Source: REEB95 sp035934995
GTDB lineage: Bacteria; Pseudomonadota; Alphaproteobacteria; ATCC43930; CGMCC-115725
Direction: 5' to 3'
Length of the DNA stretch: 64,000 nt
Assembly (NCBI GenBank): GCA_035934995.1
Contig: DASYXI010000014.1
Coordinates: 15,028-79,027, forward strand
The position numbers and the translations under genes were made by a program. The first letter of the stretch is position 1; every line of letters starts with the position of its first letter. The notes beneath the pieces were generated by a model. The model had not been told where the DNA came from, did not search any database, and worked only from the letters and a program-made list of their open reading frames with translations. Below, piece after piece: positions 6,792 to 15,258 of this stretch.

Positions 6792-9133
6792 ACGCGGTTA
6801 TCTTTCGCCGTCTGAATCGCCTGCCACAGCCGCTCGGGCGTCGCCGGCATGTCGAAGTGGCGGATACCGAGCGGCAGCAGCGCGTCGTTGATCGCGTTCA
6901 TCACCGCCGGCAGCGCGCCGACGCAGCCGGCTTCGCCCGCACCCTTGATGCCGAGCGGATTGCTCTTCGACGGCACGTTATGCTCGCCGACTTCGATCGG
7001 ACAGAAATCGGTCGCGCGCGGCAGGCAGTAATCCATGAACGAGCCCGACAGCGGCTGGCCGCTGTCGCGGTCGTAGACCATCGCCTCGCACAGCGCTTGG
7101 CCGGCGCCTTGGGCGATGCCGCCGTGGATCTGGCCTTCGAGCAGCAGCGGATTGACGATGCGGCCGACATCGTCGACCACCGCATAGCGCGCGATCGTCG
7201 CCACGCCGGTGTCGGGATCGATCTCGACCTCGCAGATATGGCAGCCATTGGGAAAGGTGCCGGCCGGCGGCCGGAAGACGGCGTTGGCGTCGAGGCCGAT
7301 TTCCAGACCCGGCGGCATCCGCAGCGGGTTGAACGACGCGCGCGCGACGGCGGTCAGGTCGATGGATTTGTCGGTGCCGGCGACGGTGAACGTACCGTCG
7401 GCGAATTCGATGTCGGCGATGGCGGCTTCGAGCAAATGGCCGGCGACCTTCTTGCCTTTCTCGATGACGCGCTCGGCCGCCAGTTGCAGCGCGGCGCCGC
7501 CGACCGACAACGAGCGCGAGCCGAAAGTGCCGCGGCCGTGGAACACCTTGTCGGTGTCGCCATAGATCACCGTCACCTGTTCCGGCGCGAGGCCGAGGAA
7601 GTGATTGGCGAGCTGGCGAAACGCGGTCTCGTGGCCCTGGCCGTGATTGTGCGAGCCGAGCAGCAGCGTGGCGCTGCCGGTGGCATCGAAGCGGATTTCC
7701 GTCGCCTCTTCAAACGGTGCGGCGGCGGGACCGCCGGCGACTTCGATCACCGAGACGATGCCGGCGCCGTAGAGATTGCCGCGGCGCCGTGCTTCCTCTT
7801 TGCGGGCTGCCACGCCCGGCCAGTCGCCGAGCGCCAGCGCCTTGTCCATGACGCGCTCGAACTCGCCGCAATCGTAGGTAAAGACCAGGCCGGTCTTGAA
7901 CGGCATGGAAGACGGCGGAATCAAATTGCGGCGGCGCAGCGCGACGCGGTCGATCTTCAGCTCGGCGGCGGCCATGTCGATGACGCGCTCGATACAGAAC
8001 GAGGCCTCGGGCCGGCCGGCGCCGCGATAGGGACACGTCGCGTTGGTGTTCGAGAAGACGCCCGTGACCTTCACATGGATATCTTTCGTGGTGTAGGGAC
8101 CGGCGAGACCGCCGAGATTGCCGACCGGCACGTGCAACCCGTTCGATGCGATATAGGCGCCGATATTGGCGACCGTCGCGACGTCGAGCGCCAGGAACTT
8201 GCCGTTTTCGTCGAGCGCCAGCGCCACCTCGGAGACGTTGTCGCGCGCGTGATGGTCGCCGATGAAGGATTCGCCGCGCTCGGCAAACCATTTCACCGGC
8301 CGGCCGACACGCTTTGCCGCCCACAGCACCAGGGCATATTCGGGAAAGGCGCTGCCTTTCATGCCGAAGCCGCCGCCGACATCGGGCGAGATCACGCGGA
8401 AGCGATTTGCTGGCAGCTTGAAGATGTTGTCGGCGAGATCGGCGCGCATCAGATGCGGCGCCTGCAAGCCGGCGGTCAGGGTGTAGCGCTCCTCGCGCGT
8501 GTCGTAGACGCCGAGTGCGGCGCGGCCTTCCATCGGCGACGCGGCGACGCGGCTGACGACGAACCGCTGGCGTACAACAGTTTTGGCGCGGGCAAAGGCT
8601 TCCTTGACCTTGGCTTCGTTGCCGACATGCTCGACGAAGCAGATATTGCCCGGCGCTTCGTCCCAAACTTGCGGCGCACCGGGCGCCAGCGTGCCGGCGG
8701 TATCGGTGACGGACGGCAGAATGTCGTAGTCGACGGAAATGAGCTCGGCGGCGTCCTTCGCCTGTGCCAGCGTCTCGGCGATGATCGCGGCCACCGGATC
8801 GCCGACATGCTGGACGCGGTCGAGCGCCAGGATGCGGTAGGCCGGCTGGTAATTGGGACTGCCATCGGGCCGTTTGCGGGCAATGCGGCCGCGGAACGTC
8901 CCCAGCCCGTCGGCGGCGGCGTCGCGGCCGGTCAATACGCCGATAACACCCGGCGCGTCCTGCGCGGCCGTCGCGTCGATGCCGCGAATCCGCGCGGCGG
9001 CGTGCGGCGAGCGCAGCACATAGAGGTGCGCCACGCGCGGCAGGTCGACGTCGTCGGTGTAGCGGCCGCGGCCGCGCAGCAGCAGCAGATCTTCGGTTCG
9101 CGGCACGGCCCGGCCGAGGTCGAATTCTCGCAT
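6788..9133 (-). CDS. Xanthine dehydrogenase/CO dehydrogenase-family molybdopterin-binding subunit
   Basis: The start chosen is ATG 9133 (MREFDLGRAVPRTEDLLLLR), giving 781 residues, the normal size of a CoxL/XdhB-like large subunit. The N-terminal aldehyde oxidase a/b hammerhead domain contains GRGRYTDDVDLP and HVGDPVAAIIAETL. The molybdopterin domain has DVGGGFGMKG, PYRGAGRPEA and GQGHETAFRQL, and ends with GIKGAGEAGCVGA, which carries the conserved glutamate. The AYRGAGR-type loop instead of AYRCSFR marks form II, so aerobic CO oxidation is not indicated. No FAD or 2Fe-2S subunit gene lies beside it, so it is an orphan large subunit. The frame stays open far upstream, but a longer start would run through the divergent ABC transporter gene. 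Confidence 0.88.
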   Translation of the reverse strand: MREFDLGRAVPRTEDLLLLRGRGRYTDDVDLPRVAHLYVLRSPHAAARIRGIDATAAQDAPGVIGVLTGRDAAADGLGTFRGRIARKRPDGSPNYQPAYRILALDRVQHVGDPVAAIIAETLAQAKDAAELISVDYDILPSVTDTAGTLAPGAPQVWDEAPGNICFVEHVGNEAKVKEAFARAKTVVRQRFVVSRVAASPMEGRAALGVYDTREERYTLTAGLQAPHLMRADLADNIFKLPANRFRVISPDVGGGFGMKGSAFPEYALVLWAAKRVGRPVKWFAERGESFIGDHHARDNVSEVALALDENGKFLALDVATVANIGAYIASNGLHVPVGNLGGLAGPYTTKDIHVKVTGVFSNTNATCPYRGAGRPEASFCIERVIDMAAAELKIDRVALRRRNLIPPSSMPFKTGLVFTYDCGEFERVMDKALALGDWPGVAARKEEARRRGNLYGAGIVSVIEVAGGPAAAPFEEATEIRFDATGSATLLLGSHNHGQGHETAFRQLANHFLGLAPEQVTVIYGDTDKVFHGRGTFGSRSLSVGGAALQLAAERVIEKGKKVAGHLLEAAIADIEFADGTFTVAGTDKSIDLTAVARASFNPLRMPPGLEIGLDANAVFRPPAGTFPNGCHICEVEIDPDTGVATIARYAVVDDVGRIVNPLLLEGQIHGGIAQGAGQALCEAMVYDRDSGQPLSGSFMDYCLPRATDFCPIEVGEHNVPSKSNPLGIKGAGEAGCVGALPAVMNAINDALLPLGIRHFDMPATPERLWQAIQTAKDNRV

Positions 9134-9200
9134 GGCGTCACAGTTCCGGCATCGTCGCGGGCGGCGATCCTGCCCATTCCGTCCGGCGCAGTCCAGAGTC

Positions 9201-9212
9201 CGAACATGTTCG
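9201..9212. promoter_or_regulatory. 12-bp palindrome in a divergent intergenic region
   Basis: CGAACATGTTCG is a perfect palindrome in the 159-bp gap between the divergent hydroxylase and ABC importer genes. A TTGACA lies just downstream at 9221-9226, with no convincing -10 element. The site is a candidate operator for a regulator shared by both units; the regulator is unknown. Confidence 0.35.
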
Positions 9213-9292
9213 AGGATGGGTTGACAATCGAAGGTGGGACCGCAAAAGTCCTGCAAGCGTCGCGCAAGCCGACGGTCGGGGAGGGATAAACG

Positions 9293-10309
9293 ATGCGTAA
9301 GATTCGTGCAGCGGCGATGGCGATGGCATTCGCGGCCGCCGTCTTTGCCGGATACGCGCCGGCGCGTGCCGCCGAGCCGTTGAAGATCACGATCTCCTGG
9401 GCGGTGGTTCCCGGGCAACTGACCGCGGTGCTGTTCAACAATCCGGCGATCCTCAAGCACTACGGCAAGAGCTACACCGTCGAGCTGACGCATTTCCGCG
9501 GCAGCACGCCGCAGATCACCAGCCTGGCCTCGGGCAATGTCGATTTCGCGTCGCTGGCCTTCTCGTCCTTCGGATTGGCGATTCAGAACGCGCACCTCGA
9601 CGACATCCGCGTCGTCGCCGATCTCTATCAGGACGGCATTCCCGGCTACTACACCAGCGAGTACATGGTCCGTGCCGACAGCGGCATCACCAAGCCCGAA
9701 GACCTGAAGGGCAAGATCGTCGCCACCAACGCCATCGGCGGCGCGGTCGACATCGCCTCGAAGAAATTCCTGCTGAACCACGGCCTCCAGGCAAACCGCG
9801 ATTATCAGGTCGTCGAGGTGCAGTTCCCGAACATGCTGGCCTCGCTCGAGGAGAAGAAGGTCGATCTCGCCACCCTGATCATGCCGTTCTCGATCGAGGC
9901 GCATAAGCAGGGCAACCTCAAGACGCTGTTCACCGTCGGCGACGCGATGGGTCCGGCGCAGACGACGCTGCTGGTGGCGCGCGCGCCGTTCATCAAGGCG
10001 CATCGCGCCGTGCTGGTCGATTTCTTCGAGGATTGGATCCGCGCGCTGCACTGGTTCTACGATCCGAAGAACCGCGAGCAGGCGATCAAGATCGTCGCCG
10101 ACTTCACCAAGAAGCCGCCGTCGGAATATTCCGACTGGCTGTTCACGCACAAGGACAACTACCGCAACGTCAACGCGCTGCCGAACCTGACGGCGTTGCA
10201 GAACAATCTCAACGTCCAGAAGGAATTGGGATTTCTCAACATTCCGATCGACGTGAAGAAATACGCCGATATCTCGCTCGTCACCGAGGCGGCGAAGCGT
10301 CTGCACTGA
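9293..10309 (+). CDS. ABC transporter substrate-binding protein (SsuA/TauA/NMT1-like)
   Basis: The 338-residue periplasmic protein has a clear Sec signal peptide (residues about 1-26, ending GYAPARAAEP). The mature part has NMT1/SsuA-type features: HFRGSTPQITSLASGNVDFASL, DLKGKIVATNAIGGAVD and a C-terminal helical lobe. Substrates in this family include sulfonates, taurine, nitrate, bicarbonate and pyrimidine precursors, and the one here cannot be assigned. A strong GGGGAGGG at about 9278-9285 precedes ATG 9293. It is the first gene of a four-gene importer operon and is divergent from the molybdopterin hydroxylase. Confidence 0.9.
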   Translation: MRKIRAAAMAMAFAAAVFAGYAPARAAEPLKITISWAVVPGQLTAVLFNNPAILKHYGKSYTVELTHFRGSTPQITSLASGNVDFASLAFSSFGLAIQNAHLDDIRVVADLYQDGIPGYYTSEYMVRADSGITKPEDLKGKIVATNAIGGAVDIASKKFLLNHGLQANRDYQVVEVQFPNMLASLEEKKVDLATLIMPFSIEAHKQGNLKTLFTVGDAMGPAQTTLLVARAPFIKAHRAVLVDFFEDWIRALHWFYDPKNREQAIKIVADFTKKPPSEYSDWLFTHKDNYRNVNALPNLTALQNNLNVQKELGFLNIPIDVKKYADISLVTEAAKRLH

Positions 10310-10325
10310 CACGGCCGGTTTGACC

Positions 10326-11114
10326 ATGGCAGGGATTTCGTTCCGCGAGGTTCGTCACACGTACCGGCCGCCGCGCGGAAAGCCGGTGCTCGCGCTCGAA
10401 GGTGTGTCGCTCGACGTTCCGGATCGCGAGTTCCTGGCGCTGCTCGGCCCGTCAGGTTGCGGCAAGAGCACGCTGCTCTATCTGCTCGGCGGTTTCATTC
10501 CGGTCGAAGGCGGCGCGATCACCGTCGGCGGCAAGCCGGTCGACGGACCAAGCCCCGACCGCGGCATCGTCTTCCAGCATTTCGCGTTGTTTCCGTGGAA
10601 GACGGTGCGCCAGAACATCCTCTACGGCCTCGAGAAGCAGGGCATGGCCAAGGCCGAGCGCGAAAAGCGGGCGCAGGAATTCGTCGAGCTGGTGCATCTG
10701 AAGGGCTTCGAAGACAGCTATCCGTCGCAGCTGTCGGGCGGCATGCGCCAGCGCGTCGCCATCGCGCGGACGCTGGCGGTGGAACCCGAAATCCTGCTGA
10801 TGGACGAGCCGTTCGGCGCGCTCGACGCGCAGACCCGCGCGCTGATGCACGAGGAACTGCTCGCGATCATGCGGCGCGCGCCCAAGACGGTGGTGTTCGT
10901 CACCCACGACGTGCGCGAGGCGGTCTATCTCGCCGATCGCGTCGCGGTGATGTCGGCGCGGCCGGGCCGCATCAAGGAAATCGTCGACACCAAGTTTAAG
11001 AGCAACGCGCGCGGCGAGGAACTTTTGCAGACGCGCGAGTTCGCCGACAAGGTCGACCATCTGTGGAAGCTGGTGCGCGACGAGGCGATCCGCGCCCAAG
11101 GGACGCGCGCGTGA
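10326..11114 (+). CDS. ABC transporter ATP-binding protein (SsuB/TauB-like)
   Basis: The 262-residue ATPase shows Walker A GPSGCGKST (near residue 43), the signature LSGGMRQRVAIARTLA, and Walker B ILLMDEPFGALDAQT followed by the switch histidine in VTHDVREA. It energises import with the two permeases that follow. ATG 10326 is preferred, though an in-frame TTG two codons upstream (10320) is possible. Its TGA overlaps the GTG start of the first permease (GTGA). Confidence 0.92.
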   Translation: MAGISFREVRHTYRPPRGKPVLALEGVSLDVPDREFLALLGPSGCGKSTLLYLLGGFIPVEGGAITVGGKPVDGPSPDRGIVFQHFALFPWKTVRQNILYGLEKQGMAKAEREKRAQEFVELVHLKGFEDSYPSQLSGGMRQRVAIARTLAVEPEILLMDEPFGALDAQTRALMHEELLAIMRRAPKTVVFVTHDVREAVYLADRVAVMSARPGRIKEIVDTKFKSNARGEELLQTREFADKVDHLWKLVRDEAIRAQGTRA

Positions 11115-11920
11115 GCGGCGCGGCCGCGCTCGAAGCCGATACCCGGCGGACACCGGCGCGGCCGCTGATCGAACGCCTCGCTGGCGCGCTCTGGCGCGCG
11201 CTGCCGGTGATCGTGGTCTGTATCGCCTGGCAAATCGCCCCATCGGTCGGCGTGATCAATCCCGACGCGCTGCCGCCGCTGAGCGCCGTCGTCACGGCAT
11301 GGTGGGGCCTGGTGACGGACGGCAGCCTGGCCAGCAACGGCCTGACCTCGCTCTACGAAGTCGTTGTCGGCCTCGGCCTCAGCATCGTCGTCGGCGTCGG
11401 CGCGGGCGTGTTGATGGCGTGGTACGCGCCGGTCGAGGCGATCGTCAGCCCGCTGATGAAGAGCCTCTATCCGATGCCGAAATCGGCGCTGATTCCGGTG
11501 ATGATCCTGTGGTTCGGTCTCGGGCCGAACTCCAAGATCGCCTCGATCTTCGCCGGCTGTTTATTGCCGGTCGTGCTCAGTTCCTATAACGGCGCGCGCG
11601 GCGTCGACCAGACGCTGATCTGGTCGGCGCTCGGCCTCGGCGCGTCGCGACGCCGGGTGCTGTGGGAGGTCGTGGTCCCCGCCGCGTTGCCCGAGATCAT
11701 GGCCGGCATCCGCAATGCGCTGGCGATTTCCTTCATCCTGATGGTGGCGGCCGAATTCCTCGTCGGCCAGCACGGCATCGGCTATCTCATCTCGTTCCTC
11801 GGCGACGGCGGCGTCTATGACGCGATGTTCGCCGGCGTGCTCACCGTCTCGGCCTTCGGCTTCCTCGCCGACCGCGTCTATCTCCTGTTCATGAACCGGA
11901 TGCTGCGATGGCGGGAATGA
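11111..11920 (+). CDS. ABC transporter permease 1
   Basis: A GTG at 11111, overlapping the ATPase stop by four bases, gives a 269-residue protein beginning SGAAALEADTRRTP. It has about six transmembrane helices and the EAA-loop motif EVVVPAALPEIMAGIRNA that docks to the ATPase. It belongs to the BPD_transp_1 SsuC/TauC group. An upstream ATG at 11063 would lie inside the ATPase gene and is unlikely. The stop overlaps the second permease, so the two probably form a heterodimeric channel. Confidence 0.88.
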   Translation: MSGAAALEADTRRTPARPLIERLAGALWRALPVIVVCIAWQIAPSVGVINPDALPPLSAVVTAWWGLVTDGSLASNGLTSLYEVVVGLGLSIVVGVGAGVLMAWYAPVEAIVSPLMKSLYPMPKSALIPVMILWFGLGPNSKIASIFAGCLLPVVLSSYNGARGVDQTLIWSALGLGASRRRVLWEVVVPAALPEIMAGIRNALAISFILMVAAEFLVGQHGIGYLISFLGDGGVYDAMFAGVLTVSAFGFLADRVYLLFMNRMLRWRE

Positions 11921-12699
11921 GCGATCCCGGCCGCCGCGAGGCCGCTCTCACCGCGCTGCGCGTGGGCTCCGGTCTCGTGTTCTTCGCCGCGTGGCAACTC
12001 ACCGCCATGTCGCACGTCTTCTCGGACTTCCTGCTGCCGTCGGTGCCGGTGGTGTTCGAGCGGCTGTGGCACGATCTGATCACCGGCGATCTGCTCTACG
12101 GCATCGTGCTGACGCTGATCCGCACCTTCATCGGCTTCGTGCTGGCGGCGGTGGGCGGCGTGATACTCGGCGTGTCGATCGCGCGCGTTCCGTTGGTGCG
12201 CTGGTTCTTCGATCCGCTCGTTTCGGTCGGCCTGCCGATGCCCAAGATCGCCTTCCTGCCGATCTTCATGCTGTGGTTCGGCGTGTTCGACACGTCGAAG
12301 GTGCTGATGGTGGCGTTCTCGTCGATCTTTCCGGTGATCGTCGAGGCCTGGGCCGGCACGCAGAACATCGATAAGTACATGACGTGGTCGGCGATGAGCT
12401 TGGGCGTCAACCGCCACCGGTTCTTGTGGGAGATCGCGCTGCCGGCGGCGCTGCCGCAGGTCTTCACCGGCCTTCAGGTGGCGCTGCCGATCGCGCTCAT
12501 TGTCGACATCGTCTGCGAGATGCAGATGGGCGGCGAGGGCATGGGCGGCTCGATCATGACCGACATGCGCTTCGCCGATTCACCCGGCGTCTTCGCCTAT
12601 ATCATCGCCATCGCCATCGTCGGCATGATCCTGGTGAAAGCGATGGAGATCGTCCGCCGGCGCCTCTTAGTTTGGCACCAAGAAACGCAGACGGCGTAG
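11908..12699 (+). CDS. ABC transporter permease 2
   Basis: The 263-residue inner-membrane protein has about six helices and an EAA loop EIALPAALPQVFTGLQVA. It is a paralogue of the preceding permease; both share the PMPKxAxxPxxxxWFG segment near the third helix. Two possible starts exist: ATG 11908, overlapping by 13 bp, or ATG 11917, overlapping the previous stop as ATGA. The importer operon ends here. Most SsuABC-type systems use one permease gene, so a two-permease version suggests a heteromeric transporter. Confidence 0.88.
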   Translation: MAGMSDPGRREAALTALRVGSGLVFFAAWQLTAMSHVFSDFLLPSVPVVFERLWHDLITGDLLYGIVLTLIRTFIGFVLAAVGGVILGVSIARVPLVRWFFDPLVSVGLPMPKIAFLPIFMLWFGVFDTSKVLMVAFSSIFPVIVEAWAGTQNIDKYMTWSAMSLGVNRHRFLWEIALPAALPQVFTGLQVALPIALIVDIVCEMQMGGEGMGGSIMTDMRFADSPGVFAYIIAIAIVGMILVKAMEIVRRRLLVWHQETQTA

Positions 12700-12730
12700 A
12701 TGTCCTTCTAGTTCCGAGGCGCTGCTCAAC

Positions 12731-13552
12731 ATGGAAACGACAGAAAAGATTGTTGAGGCCTATGTACGGCACGTAAAGGGGTGGGCGACGATCGCAAACG
12801 TCCGCTGCGATAAGCAATTTGAGATCGATCTCTTGGCAATCGATCCGAAGACATTGTCACGTTATCACATAGAAACAAGCGTTTCGGGTTCTCAGGCTTA
12901 TGCGAAGCTCACTGCCAAAAATTTCGATGCCGCGCTTCTTAAAGTCCGCGTCCAGAAACCAAAGATGCGCCGCACAATTGGGTATTTCATCCAGAACAAA
13001 TTCGGGCCAACAGAAATTGTCTCGAAGCTGCGGTCATACGGTTTCACACCAGGCGATTATGAAAAGGTAATCGTGACCTGGGGGTGGACGCCCGAGGCAA
13101 AACAGGCGGCGGATAGTGCTGGAATTAAACTCTGGGACTTCCGCGATATCATGCGTCAAATCGCGCATTCGATTCACGATAAGCGTTCGTATTTCAGCGA
13201 CGATACACTTCGAACAATTAATTTGTTTGTACGCGCTCTTGATGACGTCGAATTCGCGGACGACGGCGATGATATTTTGATTTCGAAGAACCTGACGAGA
13301 AACGTGCATCAGAATCGATCGTCAGAAAATCCATTGGCGGCACCATTTTGGGTTTATCGCAACTGGATACACCAACGAGCAAGGCTTCACCGGTCTAGTT
13401 GCAGCTATTGCAAAGATGGAAAGGGTGCCCAAGGCACAAAGGCAACGACCACGGGCGATTGGAAACCATTTCCGAATGAAGCAGAAGCCAAAGCGTTCCT
13501 TGTTGGAACGCGCTACGGAGATGCGAGACCATGCGGCGTCTGCATGCGCTGA
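12731..13552 (+). CDS. Putative PD-(D/E)XK-fold protein with a C-terminal cysteine cluster
   Basis: The 273-residue protein starts METTEKIVEAYVRHVKGW. The segment around residues 18-52 contains NVRCDKQFEIDLLAID and then YHIETSVS. This looks like the E..D...ExT core of a restriction-endonuclease-like fold, although the usual final lysine is missing. A later ITWGWTPEAK-like helix-strand unit (VIVTWGWTPEAK, then IKLWDFRDIM) also fits nuclease-fold proteins. The last 60 residues carry CSYC and CGVC pairs and a WKPFPNEAEA motif, suggesting a metal-binding knuckle. The DNA is clearly AT-richer than its neighbours, which points to horizontal acquisition. No partner methylase or helicase is adjacent. 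The family assignment is tentative. Confidence 0.6.
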   Translation: METTEKIVEAYVRHVKGWATIANVRCDKQFEIDLLAIDPKTLSRYHIETSVSGSQAYAKLTAKNFDAALLKVRVQKPKMRRTIGYFIQNKFGPTEIVSKLRSYGFTPGDYEKVIVTWGWTPEAKQAADSAGIKLWDFRDIMRQIAHSIHDKRSYFSDDTLRTINLFVRALDDVEFADDGDDILISKNLTRNVHQNRSSENPLAAPFWVYRNWIHQRARLHRSSCSYCKDGKGAQGTKATTTGDWKPFPNEAEAKAFLVGTRYGDARPCGVCMR

Positions 13553-13617
13553 TCTAATCTCCGGTGGTTGCTCATTGTCTTCACCGCCGCAACGGTGATG
13601 AACCGCCCACGCGGGCG

Positions 13618-14541
13618 TCACTCGCCGAGTATGACGCCGGCCTCGATGCCGGCTTCGCCAGCCGCGACTTTCTTGCCGTCGCCGAGCCGGCAGCGCTTGA
13701 TCTCGACGAAGCCGCCGTGGGCATAGACGCTGAAACCCTCTGGCGTGGACGCAACGATTTGCCCGGCCTTGAGGCCGCGCACGGCGCCGAAGGTCGCGGC
13801 CGGCCGCTTGCGCGCGTCGAACAGCTGGAGCTTCTGGCCGCGATATTTGGTCCACGCGCCGGGCGACGGATCGCAGCCGCGGATCAAATCGTAGATCCGG
13901 TCGATCGAGCTCGACCAATTGACTTGCGATTCACGCTCGCGCACCCAGCCTTCGTAGGTAGCGAGGCTTTCGTCCTGCGGCGCTTCATGGCCGCGGCCCT
14001 CGGCCACCATTTGCGCCGCTTCGATCATCGCGGCGACGCCCATGTGGAAGATCTTGTCGAAATAGAGCGTGCCCACGGTGTCGTCGGGGCCGATTTCGAC
14101 TTCGCGTTGCAGAATGATGGCGCCCTCGTCGAGCCCGTCCGACGGACGCAGGACGGTGAGGCCGGTGCGTTTTTCGCCGTTGATCACCGCCCAGCTGATG
14201 GCCGACGGTCCGCGATGCAACGGCAGCAGCGACGGATGGAACAGCAGCATGCCGTGCTTCGGCAGGTTGACGAAAGCCTGCGGCAAGAACTGCGTGACGA
14301 AGGCGAGCAGGCCGATATCGGCGTTGAGATTGCGCAGCGTATCGAGCGCTTCGGCCGCGCCGTAATCCTTGAACGTGAAAACCGGAATCTTGCGCTCGAC
14401 GGCGGCCGCGCGGAGCGGATCGGTTTTGCCGCCCGGCTGCTCGGGCGGACTGAACACGGCGACGACCTGATCGCCGTGGCCGGCGAAAGCATCGAGCACG
14501 GCCTTGCCGAAGGCCTGTTGACCAACAATCACGACGCGCAT
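13618..14541 (-). CDS. Formyltransferase-family protein, 10-formyltetrahydrofolate hydrolase-like
   Basis: The 307-residue protein has an N-terminal formyl-transferase domain and a C-terminal FMT-C-like domain (residues about 205-300). The active-site loop reads LFHPSLLPLHRGPSAISWA with DGLDEGAI downstream. That has the His and Asp of the family, but not the asparagine two residues before the His that methionyl-tRNA formyltransferase has. The loop and the later TYEGWVRERESQVNW and IRGCDPSPGAWT match the hydrolase domain of 10-formyltetrahydrofolate dehydrogenase better. I infer a formyl-THF hydrolase or sugar formyltransferase rather than the housekeeping fmt. It lies 21 bp downstream of bioD and could be in the same transcript. 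Confidence 0.75.
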   Translation of the reverse strand: MRVVIVGQQAFGKAVLDAFAGHGDQVVAVFSPPEQPGGKTDPLRAAAVERKIPVFTFKDYGAAEALDTLRNLNADIGLLAFVTQFLPQAFVNLPKHGMLLFHPSLLPLHRGPSAISWAVINGEKRTGLTVLRPSDGLDEGAIILQREVEIGPDDTVGTLYFDKIFHMGVAAMIEAAQMVAEGRGHEAPQDESLATYEGWVRERESQVNWSSSIDRIYDLIRGCDPSPGAWTKYRGQKLQLFDARKRPAATFGAVRGLKAGQIVASTPEGFSVYAHGGFVEIKRCRLGDGKKVAAGEAGIEAGVILGE

Positions 14542-14562
14542 TTTTTCTTGTCTCCCCGGCCC

Positions 14563-15258
14563 TCATCTAACATGCGTCGGCGTGCCGCAAAAGAGGTCGG
14601 CGAGGGCGGCGAAGGCGGGATGCGATGCACCCAGCGACAGGCGCGGAATTGCCACGACCGGGACGGGCGCCGTAAAACGCGCGAGAGAACGCATGTTCTC
14701 GCTCAAGCTGACGGTTGAACCCGCTGTTTCGCTTGCAACCACGGCGTGAACGGCGATGCTGCGACGTTGTAACGCAGCCAACGCCGTCAGCGCGTGAGTC
14801 TGCGCGCCGAGATACGTGCCGCTGACGAGCAGCGCCGGAACGCCCAATGCAGCGATCCAATCGATCACAGTCTGCCGCTCCGTAATCGGCGACATCACGC
14901 CACCGACGCCCTCGATGATGACCCTATCGGCGGCGGCCATCGCCCGGCGCGAAAAGGCGACGACGGCGTCGAAGTCGACGCTCTTGCCTTCGGCCGCCGC
15001 CGCCATGTCGGGTGCCAACGCGGCGCGATACCGGAACGGCGCGATGCGATCGAGACCAGCCGGCGAAACCGGCTCGCCGAGCGCGGTCAGCAGTGAACCC
15101 GGATCGCTCGCTGGCGCGTGCGCCGGATCGAAACCGCTGGCCAGCGGCTTGAACGTCGCGACCGCGCGGCCGCGACGGCGAAGCTCGGCAACGAGCCCGC
15201 AGGCGACGAAGGTCTTGCCGACATCGGTGCCGGCGCCGGTGATGAAAATCGCGCTCAC
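14563..15258 (-). CDS. bioD: Dethiobiotin synthetase
   Basis: A GTG at 15258, overlapping the bioF stop as GTGA, gives a 231-residue protein beginning SAIFITGAGTDVGKT. The P-loop GAGTDVGKT and FKPLASG are typical of BioD, which closes the ureido ring of 7,8-diaminopelargonate using CO2 and ATP. EGVGGVMSPIT is the conserved second motif. Length fits the family. The frame continues upstream in the same register, but that would be antisense-like noise within bioF. Confidence 0.92.
   Translation of the reverse strand: MSAIFITGAGTDVGKTFVACGLVAELRRRGRAVATFKPLASGFDPAHAPASDPGSLLTALGEPVSPAGLDRIAPFRYRAALAPDMAAAAEGKSVDFDAVVAFSRRAMAAADRVIIEGVGGVMSPITERQTVIDWIAALGVPALLVSGTYLGAQTHALTALAALQRRSIAVHAVVASETAGSTVSLSENMRSLARFTAPVPVVAIPRLSLGASHPAFAALADLFCGTPTHVR

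Noticed and set aside
6506..9289. Long plus-strand open frame antisense to the molybdopterin hydroxylase
   Set aside because: It is Arg/Ala/Gly-rich with no domain and no ribosome-binding site. Long antisense frames are common in GC-rich genes.
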